64,000 nt of DNA from Wenjunlia vitaminophila DSM 41686. GTDB lineage: Bacteria; Actinomycetota; Actinomycetes; Streptomycetales; Streptomycetaceae. The notes under the pieces are model-generated. The model was not told the origin of the DNA, made no database searches, and worked only from the letters and a program-made list of their open reading frames with translations. Below, one piece after another: positions 1 to 7,811 of the stretch. The stretch's first letter is position 1. The number at the start of each line of letters is the position of its first letter. Location of the stretch: contig NZ_KB904724.1 of assembly GCF_000380165.1 (NCBI RefSeq), positions 144,324-208,323 on the forward strand, in the 5' to 3' direction. A program made the position numbers and the translations under genes.

Positions 1-575
1 CGCTGGATGCCTCGCGGGCCTACGCCCGGGAGGTCGGTGCGGTGGAGTCCCACGCCTACGACCACACCCTGGTCGCCGCCGGAGCCGGGACGCTCCTTCC
101 GGAGATCGTCGCCGCGGTGCCGGACCTGGACACCGTCGTGGTCGCGGTCGGTGGGGGCGGGCTCTTCGCCGGCGTGACCGCCGCGGCGGACCACCACGGC
201 GTCCGGGTCGTGGCGGTGGAGCCGGCCACCTGCCGGGCGTTGCACGCGGCACTCGAAGCCGGCCGCGTCATCGACGTCCCCGTGGACTCGGTCGCCGCCG
301 ACTCACTCGGCGCGCGCCGCGCCTCGGCCGCCGCCCTGGACTGGGCCAGGACCGCGGACGTCCGCTCGGTGCTGGTCGCGGACGACGCCATCGTCCGAGC
401 CCGCCACCTGCTGTGGGACCAGCACCGCCTGGCCGTGGAGCACGCCGCGGCCACCGCGCTCGCGGCGCTCACCACCGGCGCCTACCGCCCCGCCGTCGGC
501 GAGCGGGTCGCCGTGGTGCTGTGCGGCGCCAACACCGACCCGGCGGACCTCGTCACCCGCGGCCCCGGAGGGTGA
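1..575 (+). CDS. PLP-dependent serine/threonine dehydratase-type enzyme, C-terminal part
   Basis: The gene enters from the left edge; the reading frame is open from base 3 and stops at 573-575, giving about 190 residues. The Gly-rich VVVAVGGGGLFAG stretch is the phosphate-cradling loop of fold-type II PLP enzymes (threonine/serine dehydratase family), and the following VRVVAVEP strand also fits that fold. The family eliminates water and ammonia from serine or threonine, or carries out related beta-replacements. The catalytic lysine lies outside the window, so the exact substrate cannot be told. It looks like a core-genome gene unrelated to the biosynthetic cluster further right. Confidence 0.75.
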   Translation, partial: LDASRAYAREVGAVESHAYDHTLVAAGAGTLLPEIVAAVPDLDTVVVAVGGGGLFAGVTAAADHHGVRVVAVEPATCRALHAALEAGRVIDVPVDSVAADSLGARRASAAALDWARTADVRSVLVADDAIVRARHLLWDQHRLAVEHAAATALAALTTGAYRPAVGERVAVVLCGANTDPADLVTRGPGG

Positions 576-591
576 GGTCCGGGCCCCTCCC

Positions 592-912
592 TCAGCTCCC
601 GGTGCCCTCCGCCTCCGCCGGCGTCGGGGTCGGCGTCGGCGTCGGGGTGGCACCGGCCGCCCTGGGGTACCGCGGTGGCCGTGCCCAGCCGAGCAGCACC
701 CCGGCCAGCTTCCGTAACCAGTCCCAGCCGATCCGGCCCGCGGCCTCCTCAAGCAGCCGGAACACCGCGTAGTACGCGGCGGTCAGTGCGGCGGTGACCG
801 CCGCGGTGGCGGTCTCGCCGTCCAGGTCGAAACCGGCCCTCGCGGCCAGGCCCAGCAGCAGGCCGACCACGATGGGCACCACGGTGCGCATGAAGCTGGC
901 GAAAAGGTCCAC
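592..912 (-). CDS. Small membrane protein with Thr-Pro repeat tail
   Basis: About 106 residues from a GTG start (912), with an AAGGA-like site about 13 nt upstream; an ATG seven codons later (891) is an alternative start. The N-terminal part has a hydrophobic helix (TVVPIVVGLLLGL) and a second Ala-rich helix, followed by a basic amphipathic stretch and a C-terminal run of Thr-Pro repeats. The arrangement resembles small two-helix membrane proteins of unknown role found in streptomycetes, some of which are compared to holins. No function can be assigned. It converges on the dehydratase gene. Confidence 0.5.
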   Translation of the reverse strand: MDLFASFMRTVVPIVVGLLLGLAARAGFDLDGETATAAVTAALTAAYYAVFRLLEEAAGRIGWDWLRKLAGVLLGWARPPRYPRAAGATPTPTPTPTPAEAEGTGS

Positions 913-1152
913 TTCAGGATCACGTCCTTCGGATGGGGTGCGCGCGACCGGCGCCCACGGCACGCTGATCACCCGGGTCGGACGGTCCACCTGTCCGGAC
1001 GTCAGGGACCGTGGAGAAGTCTTCAGGGGTTTCATTCCCCGCCGGGCGTCGCCCGCACCGTCGTTGCCCGCACCGTCGGCGGATGCGCCGGCCACCACCC
1101 AGGGACCGCGGGGCTGCCACCGGATCGGGGCGGGACTGGCTACCCTGGTGCG

Positions 1153-1545
1153 GTGACCGCTTCCCCGAGCGTTTTCGACCAGTTGGCCTCGGCCCGGTAC
1201 ATGCTGCTGACCACGTTCCGCCGGGACGGCAGGGCGGTGGCCACCCCGGTGTGGGTGATGCGTGACGGCGACGCCCTCGCGGTGTGGACCAACGCCGACT
1301 CCGGCAAGGTCAAGCGCATCCGCAACGACGGTCGCGTCACCGTCGTCCCCTGCACCATGCGGGGCCGCCCCCGGGGCAGGGCCGTGCCGGCCGTCGCCGA
1401 GATCCCGGGCCCCGAGCAGACGGCGCACTTCACCGAGCTGATGCAGCGCAAGTACGGCGTCCAGGCCCGGTTGGCCCTGCTGGGCAGCCGCCTGCGCGCC
1501 GGCGGGAGCAACACCGTGGGCCTCCGCGTCCGACTGACCGACTGA
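1153..1545 (+). CDS. PPOX-class (split beta-barrel) flavin/F420-dependent oxidoreductase
   Basis: 130 residues from a GTG start. The sequence follows the pyridoxamine-5-phosphate oxidase-like split barrel used by F420-dependent PPOX proteins of actinobacteria: an N-terminal helix, then a TPVWVMRDGD strand pair, the TNADSGKVKRIRNDGRV segment that lines the cofactor site, and a C-terminal barrel strand. Family members bind FMN or F420 and reduce small organic substrates. It is the usual length for the family. A link to the azoxy pathway is not indicated; it is too far away and appears to be a core gene. Confidence 0.75.
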   Translation: MTASPSVFDQLASARYMLLTTFRRDGRAVATPVWVMRDGDALAVWTNADSGKVKRIRNDGRVTVVPCTMRGRPRGRAVPAVAEIPGPEQTAHFTELMQRKYGVQARLALLGSRLRAGGSNTVGLRVRLTD

Positions 1546-1963
1546 CCGGCTCACGGGGGCCGAGGAACAGCGGGTGCTGGAGGAACGGGAGTTCGCCGAG
1601 GCGAAGGCCGAGCTGCGGGCGTGGGGGCGCCCCGGAGGTACGGGCCGCGCAGCGGCGGATCGTCAGCACCATCAACGCGTCCGGCAGGCTGAACGGAGAC
1701 GGGCTCGCCATCAGCCTCGGGGGACATCGGTACAGCGGTTGTCGGTGAGTGCGAAGACGGTCCGGCCGACCGCTCCGTGTCCTCCTCGACGAACCCGGAC
1801 CGGGCGAGCATCTATGCGTGGATTTCTTCTCAATGTCCTTTCGTGGCAAGCTTTTTGAATCCGTTTGGTGACAGAACCAGGGCCTCGCGTACCCCCAGGG
1901 CTACCAGAATCTTCTGTGGCGTCACTCGCCGGACCCACCCACAGGCATCCTCGGGGGAATCAC
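1546..1963. other. Intergenic region, no gene recognised
   Basis: 418 bp without a convincing gene. The first 80 bases can be read in the plus direction as EEQRVLEEREFAEAKAELRA, which resembles the end of a SHOCT-type helical hairpin, possibly a gene remnant. From about 1800 the base composition becomes markedly more AT-rich than the surroundings (a T-rich stretch near 1820-1870), consistent with the promoter of the lipoprotein gene that starts at 1964. Confidence 0.35.
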
Positions 1964-2617
1964 ATGCACCGTTCCATCGCGTCCGTGGCCGCAGCCATCG
2001 TGCTCGCCGCCACCCTTACTGCGTGCGGCGGCTCGGACGGAAACAGCGCCGACTCCGATCACCCGAAGATGCCGGGCATCAGTTTCCCGCCGGGCGTGGA
2101 CCAGACCCCGGACGACGCGTCCAGCGACACTCCGGTCACGGACCCCACCACCACCCGGCCCACCTCCGGCAAGATCGGCGACACCCTCGTCCTAGAGGGA
2201 TCGCCCGGGACCACCGCCGGCACCGTCCTGGTCGACATCACCCTGGACACGTACGAGGACCACGCCCAGCCCACCCTCGACGTCTTCGCGGCTGCCACCG
2301 GAAAGCGCCTGGTCGCGGCGCAGTTCACGATCGCCTCCAAGGGCGACACCGCCTACGTGGACAGCACCGGGGTCCTGGGCGCGAAGGTCGTCGACGACCA
2401 GGGCCAGGCGTACCGCGCCAAGCCCGGCCAGGTCACCTCGGGCAGCTCCTTCCCGCTCATCCTGAGCGTCCAGCCGGGCCAGAAGGCCACCGGCTGGGTG
2501 GTCTTCGACGTCCCCCAGGACGCGAAGATCACGGGCGTCCAGTACAGCATGGACCCGATCGGGGACAGCTTCGGGGACAGCAAGCCGGAGGGCCACGGCA
2601 GGTGGAGCCTCAACTGA
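1964..2617 (+). CDS. Secreted lipoprotein, DUF4352-like
   Basis: 217 residues. The ATG at 1964 begins a classical lipoprotein signal peptide with a lipobox (TLTAC, Cys near residue 23), followed by a disordered Ser/Asp/Thr-rich linker. The C-terminal domain (about residues 70-215) contains beta-strand patterns such as LVDITLDTY and GWVVFDVPQDAKITGVQY, the layout of the immunoglobulin-like DUF4352 domain of actinobacterial lipoproteins. It is expected to be tethered to the outer face of the membrane. Function unknown. A start further upstream at 1865 would add non-signal sequence and is unlikely. Confidence 0.75.
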   Translation: MHRSIASVAAAIVLAATLTACGGSDGNSADSDHPKMPGISFPPGVDQTPDDASSDTPVTDPTTTRPTSGKIGDTLVLEGSPGTTAGTVLVDITLDTYEDHAQPTLDVFAAATGKRLVAAQFTIASKGDTAYVDSTGVLGAKVVDDQGQAYRAKPGQVTSGSSFPLILSVQPGQKATGWVVFDVPQDAKITGVQYSMDPIGDSFGDSKPEGHGRWSLN

Positions 2618-3062
2618 TTTCCAGCACGTGGCAGTCAGCGGCGCCGACACCCGTCCGGCGGGATCGCGGCGCCGCCCGCCACCGCTGCGTCACGGCTCGC
2701 GCAGACGCGCCGCGTCCCCGAACGCGACCAGGCGCATCCGGGTTCCGTCGCCGTCTCAGCGGGACACCGAGGCGTTGGGCACCGGCTCCGGCCTCGGACC
2801 GGGCGCGCCAACTCCCCGCCAGCACCTGACGTACCACCAGTACCACGGCATCGTGCGCGATGAGCAGGACATGCGCCCGGGTGGCGCCGGATCACCCGTC
2901 CCCGCGGCCCGTGCGTACACGAGGTTCGCCGTGCACTCCCCTGGTGGTGCGTGGAGCGGCGCAGCGCGATCAGATCGCGGTCGACGTCGTCCAGGAAGAA
3001 GAACCGCTCCAGCTCGCGGGGCGGGTCGGCCCGAGGCACCTGCCGTCGGCTGAATGAACCTG
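2618..3062. other. Junction region between core genes and biosynthetic cluster
   Basis: About 445 bp with no intact gene. It holds a short transposase-like remnant on the minus strand (listed separately) and otherwise only uninterrupted frames of high-GC DNA with no recognisable protein. It is the most likely place where the cluster to the right was joined to the conserved chromosome. Confidence 0.4.
2930..3057 (-). pseudogene. Remnant of Tn3-family transposase N-terminus (DUF4158-like)
   Basis: Reading the minus strand from about 3057 to 2930 gives PRELERFFFLDDVDRDLIA followed by LRRSTHHQG. The pattern xELERFFFLDDxDRxLIAxRR is typical of the DUF4158 N-terminal domain of Tn3-family transposases in actinobacteria (recognised from memory, not searched). 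The similarity ends abruptly after about 35 residues and no catalytic domain follows, so this is a fragment. It marks past transposition at the left edge of the cluster. Confidence 0.45.
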
Positions 3063-3419
3063 CTACTCCGCAGGAAGGGGACTCAGCGGAATCTGCATCA
3101 ACGCCCAGCGCGTGAAGGTGAGCAGGGCTTCGCCGGCGATGTCCTCAAGCCGGTCGAAGTCCTCCGGCAGCACGTCGAGCAGGAAGTGCTCGACTTCCCC
3201 GTCGGCTCGCTTGATCAGGACGAGGGAGCGGTAACAGACCTTAGGGGGATGCTCAAGAAGGATCGCTCGCAGAGACCCCGTCGCATCGTCGGCCAGGTGC
3301 TGAGCAAGCCACCCAGGCTCACGTCCCCTGCCGAGGCGAAGCCGCTCGCCCTTCGTACTCAGTCCTACCAGATCTTGCTTGCTCACGCGCTTGATCGCTC
3401 TGGGCACCTTCTCCGGCAT
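3063..3419 (-). CDS. Small hypothetical protein
   Basis: 118 residues, ATG at 3419. Composition is balanced rather than Arg/Ala/Gly-skewed like the shadow frames, and the DNA is less GC-rich than its neighbours, supporting a real and possibly acquired gene. It contains KQDLVGLSTKGERLRL near the N-terminus and VEHFLLDVLPEDFDRLEDIA in the second half; no known family is recognised. The first 25 codons lie in a 62-bp sequence repeated at 3654-3715. Role unknown. Confidence 0.45.
   Translation of the reverse strand: MPEKVPRAIKRVSKQDLVGLSTKGERLRLGRGREPGWLAQHLADDATGSLRAILLEHPPKVCYRSLVLIKRADGEVEHFLLDVLPEDFDRLEDIAGEALLTFTRWALMQIPLSPLPAE
3325..3386. repeat. 62-bp direct repeat, copy 1
   Basis: Bases 3325-3386 are identical to 3654-3715; four further bases after a single mismatch also agree. 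This copy covers codons near the start of the small hypothetical gene on the minus strand (reading SKQDLVGLSTKGERLRLGRG). The two copies are 329 bp apart. Confidence 0.9.
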
Positions 3420-3907
3420 GGGAGCAGATTAGCCATCGACGGCCAGACCGCGATTTGCCGCACGGAACAGTCCATGCTCCTGCGACACCCCAGCACACAC
3501 AGTGACTCCAACGACCGCTTGGGCAGCAGTACTCGCGACAGTTGAATACGCGAGTCCACCAGTATCAACCCCGCTCACCGACCCACCGGCCAGCCGCCGC
3601 CCCCAGCCCGCACGGCTCCCGGCCGGCAGCGTCGCCCCGCCGCGCCGTGGACGCCCCTGCCGAGGCGAAGCCGCTCGCCCTTCGTACTCAGTCCTACCAG
3701 ATCTTGCTTGCTCACACGCTGGCCACCGTGCCGCACCGGTCGGACCCCCGTGACCAGCACGAACACCCGCTCCCCAGCGCTGCCGCCGCGCCGTCACCGG
3801 TCCCGCGCCGGACTGAGGTGGTGATCTCAGTGCCGTGTCAGCGGACTCTGCCAGAGTGGTGCTCGCAAGGACGGGGACGACGGTGACGGAGCCCCCGCCC
3901 GACGCGA
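3420..3907. other. Non-coding stretch upstream of the tRNA-like gene
   Basis: About 490 bp with no convincing gene. It contains the second copy of the 62-bp repeat. The minus-strand frame across that copy again reads SKQDLVGLSTKGERLRLGRG but then runs into low-complexity sequence, so it looks like a truncated duplicate of the start of the neighbouring hypothetical gene. No clear promoter for the tRNA-like gene could be picked out by eye. Confidence 0.4.
3654..3715. repeat. 62-bp direct repeat, copy 2
   Basis: Perfect copy of 3325-3386 in the same orientation. Here it is not followed by an intact reading frame. It lies 192 bp before the tRNA-Ser-like gene and together with copy 1 could be a scar of duplication or excision. 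Confidence 0.9.
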
Positions 3908-3999
3908 GGAGAGATTCCCGTAGCGGCCCAACGGGGACCGGGAGGCAACTTCCGGTCTAGGTCTCACGGCCTTCGCAGGTTCGAATCCTGCTCTCTCCG
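3908..3999 (+). tRNA. tRNA-Ser-like gene lacking a normal anticodon loop
   Basis: 92 nt fold as a class II tRNA. Acceptor stem GGAGAGA (3908-3914) pairs with TCTCTCC (3992-3998). T8 is present. The D stem is CCCG (3917-3920) with CGGG (3932-3935), and its loop carries the conserved GG. The T arm is 3975-3991, stem GCAGG/CCTGC and loop TTCGAAT. The long variable arm is AGGTC (3959-3963), loop TCAC, GGCCT (3968-3972). The discriminator at 3999 is G, as in bacterial serine tRNAs. The anticodon arm is abnormal: stem ACCGG (3937-3941)/CCGGT (3952-3956) encloses ten bases, GAGGCAACTT, with no T33 and no CTNNNAA pattern. It folds better as an 8-bp stem closed by a GCAA tetraloop. It therefore should not decode, yet it keeps what SerRS reads. 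The VlmJ-like gene starts 74 nt downstream. A decayed tRNA gene is the alternative, though every other stem is intact. Confidence 0.75.
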
Positions 4000-4072
4000 C
4001 AACCTGTCGCCTGTGGACCCGCGCGACCACGTTCGATCCCCAGGCCCGACGACAACAGGCAGGGAGAGTGCC

Positions 4073-5035
4073 ATGCCCCAAGGCCGTTGGGCAGGTTTCG
4101 CGCTGCTCATCGCCAACCCGGCCGCCGGCGGTCGGAGTCCTGAGCTCATCGACGCGGTGGCGGCGCACTGCGCGGAGCGGGTCTCCGTCCTGGACGTGGT
4201 GCGCACCGGCTATCCGGGGCACGCCTCGGAGATCGCCGCCAAGGCCATGGACGAACGGGTGGACCTGGTCATCTCCTTCGGCGGTGACGGGACCACCCGG
4301 GAGGTGGCGTCCGGTCTCGCCCGTGCCGCGCAGGCCCGTCCCGGCCTCGCGGTGCCGCCGCTGCTGCACCTGCCGGGCGGCACCGGCAACTCCTTCTACC
4401 GGGAGGTCTGGTCCGACCAGCCGTGGCAGCGGACGGTGGACGCGGCGCTCCTCGCCGACCGGCCGTCGCTGCGTCGGGTGGACCTGGCGCACATCGTGGA
4501 CGCGGACGACTTCGCCCTGCTCGGCGCCGGTTCCGGACTGATCGCCGAGGCCCTGGTGACCGCGGCCAGGATCGCCGGGGAGAGCCACGGTCGGGACCGC
4601 TACCAGCAGAGCGTCGCGCTGACCCTGCGTGACTTCGCCCCTTACCCGGGCCGGGTGAGCGTGGACGGGCGCACGGTGCACGAGGGCACCGTCATCCTCG
4701 CCAACGTCGGCGGGGGCCGCTACCGGGGTGGCCAGTTCAAGGTGCTGCCGCACTCGGTGCTCGACGACGGCCTGCTCGACGTGTGCGTCATCGGTGGGGA
4801 ACTGAGCCTGCGTGACCTGCCGGGCCTCACCCGCGACGGGAGCCATGTGCACCGTCCCGAGGTGGTCTACGCGCGGGGACGCAGCATCGTGCTCGAGCGC
4901 ACCGACGGCAACCCGCTGACCTTCGAGTACGACGGGGAGCTGCAGACCGGTTCGGCGCAGCGGCACACCGTCGAGGTCATGCCGGGCGTCCTCCCCGTGC
5001 TCGCCCCGCCGGCCGCGCGGCCGGGCGGGGAGTGA
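4073..5035 (+). CDS. Diacylglycerol-kinase-family kinase, VlmJ-like
   Basis: 320 residues from ATG 4073 (AGGGAGAG site 6-12 nt upstream); an ATG at 4013 would abut the tRNA-like gene and is less likely. The N-terminal DAGK catalytic domain shows ANPAAGG, the nucleotide-binding FGGDGTTREV and PGGTGN. In valanimycin biosynthesis a DAGK-family enzyme, VlmJ, phosphorylates the serine-derived hydroxyl of valanimycin hydrate so that VlmK can eliminate it. Here the gene heads an operon with a di-iron oxygenase and an MmgE/PrpD protein, the VlmK family, which makes a VlmJ-type role more likely than lipid phosphorylation. Substrate identity is inferred, not shown. Confidence 0.8.
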   Translation: MPQGRWAGFALLIANPAAGGRSPELIDAVAAHCAERVSVLDVVRTGYPGHASEIAAKAMDERVDLVISFGGDGTTREVASGLARAAQARPGLAVPPLLHLPGGTGNSFYREVWSDQPWQRTVDAALLADRPSLRRVDLAHIVDADDFALLGAGSGLIAEALVTAARIAGESHGRDRYQQSVALTLRDFAPYPGRVSVDGRTVHEGTVILANVGGGRYRGGQFKVLPHSVLDDGLLDVCVIGGELSLRDLPGLTRDGSHVHRPEVVYARGRSIVLERTDGNPLTFEYDGELQTGSAQRHTVEVMPGVLPVLAPPAARPGGE

Positions 5036-5085
5036 GGGTCGCCGGGCGGGGACATCGACCGCATCAGTCACGAGGGAGAGCCCTG

Positions 5086-6219
5086 ATGAACGGCCCTGAA
5101 GCGAAGACGACCACGGCCAGCGGCGGGGACAGGAACTGGACCTTCCCCATGGCCGGCGAGAACTTCTTCACCTGGGAGTACGGCAACGGCAGGGAGCGGC
5201 TGCTCAACCTGTACCAGAAGGGCAAGGACAAGCAGTGGGACAGCACCACGCGGATCGACTGGGACATCGAGGTGGACCCGTTCGACGCGCTGGGCACCCC
5301 GGAGAACACCCTCGCCCTGTACGGCTCCAAACAGTACGACAAGCTGAACACCCGTGAGCGGCAGGAGATGCGCCAGCACATGGCGTCCTGGGAGTTCAGC
5401 CAGTTCCTGCACGGCGAGCAGGGGGCGATGATCTGCTCGGCGCGGATCGTGCAGTCCGTCCCCGACCTCGACTCGAAGTTCTACGCCGCCACCCAGGTGA
5501 TGGACGAGGCCCGGCACGCCGAGATCTTCTCCCGGTTCCTGGACGAGAAGATCGGCATGCAGTACAAGATCAACCCCAATCTCCAGGCCCTGCTGGGCGA
5601 CGCGCTCAACGACTCCCGCTGGGACATGCCGTACCTGGGCATGCAGGTGCTGATCGAGGGCCTGGCGCTGGCCGCGTTCGGCATCCTGCGGGACAAGACC
5701 AACAAGCCGCTGCCCAAGCAGATCCTGGCCTACGTGATGCAGGACGAGGCGCGGCACGTGGCGTTCGGCCGGCTGGCGCTCCGGGACTACTACGCCCAGT
5801 TGTCGGCGAAGGAGATCGCCGAGCGCGAGGAGTTCGTGGTCGAGGGCTGCTACCTCATGCGGGATCGTTTCCGCATGCAGGAGGTCTGGGAGAACCTCGG
5901 CTTCGACATGGACGAGTGCATGGAGTACATGAACCGCGGCCCGCGGATGCGGGCGTTCAGGTCGTTGCTCTTCACCCGGATCGTGCCCTGTGTGCGGGAC
6001 ATCGGCCTGTGGGGGCCCAAGGTGAAGCAGGCGTACGAGGACATGGGCGTCCTGGAGATGGCCAACAGCGACCTGATCAAGCTCATGCAGTCCGACGAGG
6101 CCCAGGCGGAACTGCTGGACCGGGAACGGGCCGAGGCGGCGCGCCGGCAGGAGGCGCAGGAAATCGCCGACCGGGTGGCCGAGGTGGACCAGGCCATCAC
6201 GGCCGGCGCCGCGGAGTGA
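5086..6219 (+). CDS. Ferritin-like non-heme di-iron oxygenase (first of two)
   Basis: 377 residues; ATG 5086 follows GAGGGAGAG and is preferred over 5032. The four-helix di-iron ligand set is visible: Glu111 (HGEQG), Glu141 and His144 (MDEARH), Glu191 (LIEGL), Glu221 and His224 (QDEARH). Such proteins activate O2 for N-oxygenation, desaturation or hydroxylation. In the valanimycin pathway the di-iron enzyme VlmB performs the four-electron oxidation that installs the azoxy group. This gene lies between VlmJ- and VlmK-like genes, 50 nt after the former and overlapping the latter by four bases, so it acts in the same pathway. The cluster has a second di-iron protein (21778-22737); which one forms the azoxy group is undecided. 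Confidence 0.8.
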   Translation: MNGPEAKTTTASGGDRNWTFPMAGENFFTWEYGNGRERLLNLYQKGKDKQWDSTTRIDWDIEVDPFDALGTPENTLALYGSKQYDKLNTRERQEMRQHMASWEFSQFLHGEQGAMICSARIVQSVPDLDSKFYAATQVMDEARHAEIFSRFLDEKIGMQYKINPNLQALLGDALNDSRWDMPYLGMQVLIEGLALAAFGILRDKTNKPLPKQILAYVMQDEARHVAFGRLALRDYYAQLSAKEIAEREEFVVEGCYLMRDRFRMQEVWENLGFDMDECMEYMNRGPRMRAFRSLLFTRIVPCVRDIGLWGPKVKQAYEDMGVLEMANSDLIKLMQSDEAQAELLDRERAEAARRQEAQEIADRVAEVDQAITAGAAE

Positions 6220-7733
6220 CCTCGGCGGCGGAGGAGCCGACGGCCTCCGGGAGCACCACCGCGGTTGACTCGCTCACCCGGCGGCTGGCCCGCTGGACCG
6301 CCGGGCTGCGCCTCGACGACGTTCCCGAACGGGTGATCCCGGTCGCGGTGAGCCAGGTGATCTCCCACCTGGCCACCGTCCGGGCCTCGGTGGCCCACCC
6401 GATGGGCCGCAGGCTGCTCACCGCGTTCGGCCAACCCGACCCCGCCGACCCCGCGCGCACCGCCCACCTGCTCGCCGCGCTGTCCTCCTGCCTGTACCTG
6501 GAGGACACCATGTACGCCGGGCACGTGGCGCACGCCGGAGTCGGGGTGCCGGTCGCCCACCAGGAACGGCAACGCCTGGACGGACGTGGTCTCCTGGCCG
6601 CGGTCATCGCCGCCAACGAGTCCGCGGCCAGGGTCACCGCGGCGGCCACCCTGGGACCGTTCCGCGGCCAGCAGGCCTCCCACACCCACCTGGTGGCCGC
6701 GGTCGCCGCCCGGCTGCACGGTGCCGGCGCCGACCACGACGCCCTGCTCAACGCGTGGGGACTGGCCCTGGCCGCGCCGCCGCTGTGGCTGCGCCCCTCG
6801 TTCCTCGGCAGCGACGCCAAGGTGCTCTCCGCGGCCGTCCCGGTGCGCATCGCCATGGACGCCTGCGACGCCGCGGCGGCCGGCCTGACCGGCCGGGACG
6901 ACCTGCTGGAGCACCCCGACGGGGTGCTGGCCAAGTTCGCCCACGCCCCCGTCCCCGAGGCCGTGGTCGCCGGCCTCGGGGAGCGCTGGCACACCGAGAC
7001 GCTGTCGTTCAAGCTCTTCCCCGGCGCGGTCCACCTCGACGCGCTGGTGGAGTGCGCCGCGGAGCTGCACCGCCGGCTCCGTCCACGCGGGGCGGACGAC
7101 GTCGAGGCGGTGGAGATGCACGTGCCGCGGATGACCATGGTGATGAGCCGGCACGCCGGGCGCTACACCCGCGGGCCCGACTCACCCCTGGTCGCGGTCA
7201 ACATGTGGGCCGGCTACAACGTGGCCACCGCCCTGCTCACCGGCGGCCTCGGGGTCGCGGACCTGGCGGAACCACTGGTGCGTGACCCGGACCGCTGGGC
7301 ACTCGCCGGGAAGCTCACCATGATCCCCGACGAGACGCTGAGCCAGGAGGGCATCGCCGGGACCGCACCGGTCGGTGAGGCGCTGCGCCAGGCCGGGCCG
7401 CGGGCGCTGGACTGGAGGACCGAGCTGCCCGGCAAGCCCCTGGAACAGCTCCTCGAGGAACTCGGCCCGCCGAGCCCCACGTTCGAGCACGCCACCAAGA
7501 AGCTGGGCTGCCGGATGGTGGTGCGGATGGCGGACGGGCGCCGGGACAGCTACGCCATGGACGCCGGCACCGGCTCGGTGGGTTCGCCCTCCTGGTCCGC
7601 CCACCCCGAGCTGGTTCGCGACAAGCTGCTGGCCACCGGGGCGGACAAGGAGACCGCGCGGACCCTCGCCCGGCTCCCCGAACTGTCCGTGGACGAGCTG
7701 TCCCGGGTGCTGCGCCAGGTCCTCACCTGGTAG
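6216..7733 (+). CDS. MmgE/PrpD-family lyase, VlmK-like
   Basis: 505 residues. The GTG start at 6216 overlaps the stop of the di-iron gene (GTGA), giving translational coupling. The sequence matches the MmgE/PrpD superfamily along its whole length: an N-terminal all-helical domain (about 20-270) and a C-terminal domain beginning near the SFKLFPG motif, where many relatives have a Lys-x-x-Pro pattern. Members include 2-methylcitrate dehydratase. VlmK, of the same family, eliminates phosphate from phosphorylated valanimycin hydrate to give the acrylate. The adjacent VlmJ-like kinase supports the same phosphorylate-then-eliminate chemistry on the serine-derived half of the product. Confidence 0.8.
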   Translation: MTSAAEEPTASGSTTAVDSLTRRLARWTAGLRLDDVPERVIPVAVSQVISHLATVRASVAHPMGRRLLTAFGQPDPADPARTAHLLAALSSCLYLEDTMYAGHVAHAGVGVPVAHQERQRLDGRGLLAAVIAANESAARVTAAATLGPFRGQQASHTHLVAAVAARLHGAGADHDALLNAWGLALAAPPLWLRPSFLGSDAKVLSAAVPVRIAMDACDAAAAGLTGRDDLLEHPDGVLAKFAHAPVPEAVVAGLGERWHTETLSFKLFPGAVHLDALVECAAELHRRLRPRGADDVEAVEMHVPRMTMVMSRHAGRYTRGPDSPLVAVNMWAGYNVATALLTGGLGVADLAEPLVRDPDRWALAGKLTMIPDETLSQEGIAGTAPVGEALRQAGPRALDWRTELPGKPLEQLLEELGPPSPTFEHATKKLGCRMVVRMADGRRDSYAMDAGTGSVGSPSWSAHPELVRDKLLATGADKETARTLARLPELSVDELSRVLRQVLTW

Positions 7734-7811
7734 GGCGCCGCGGTGAACGGCCGCAGGAACAACGTCGGTCCCTCGTCGTGCGCATCGCGTGCGGACAACG
7801 GTCCTGCGGCC

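Noticed and set aside
2635..3039. Complete minus-strand gene of 134 codons
   Set aside because: Only the first ~35 codons resemble a protein (transposase N-terminus); the rest is low-complexity, so it was called a remnant.
3975..4001. Attachment-site duplicate of a tRNA 3' end left by an integrative element
   Set aside because: Integration sites usually duplicate only the 3' part of a tRNA. Here the whole cloverleaf including the 5' acceptor strand, D arm and variable arm is present with compensating pairs, and no integrase gene is seen nearby.
4073..5035. Lipid diacylglycerol kinase of phospholipid turnover
   Set aside because: Family fits, but the coupled operon with a di-iron oxygenase and an MmgE/PrpD lyase makes a VlmJ-type role more likely. 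Kept only as an alternative.
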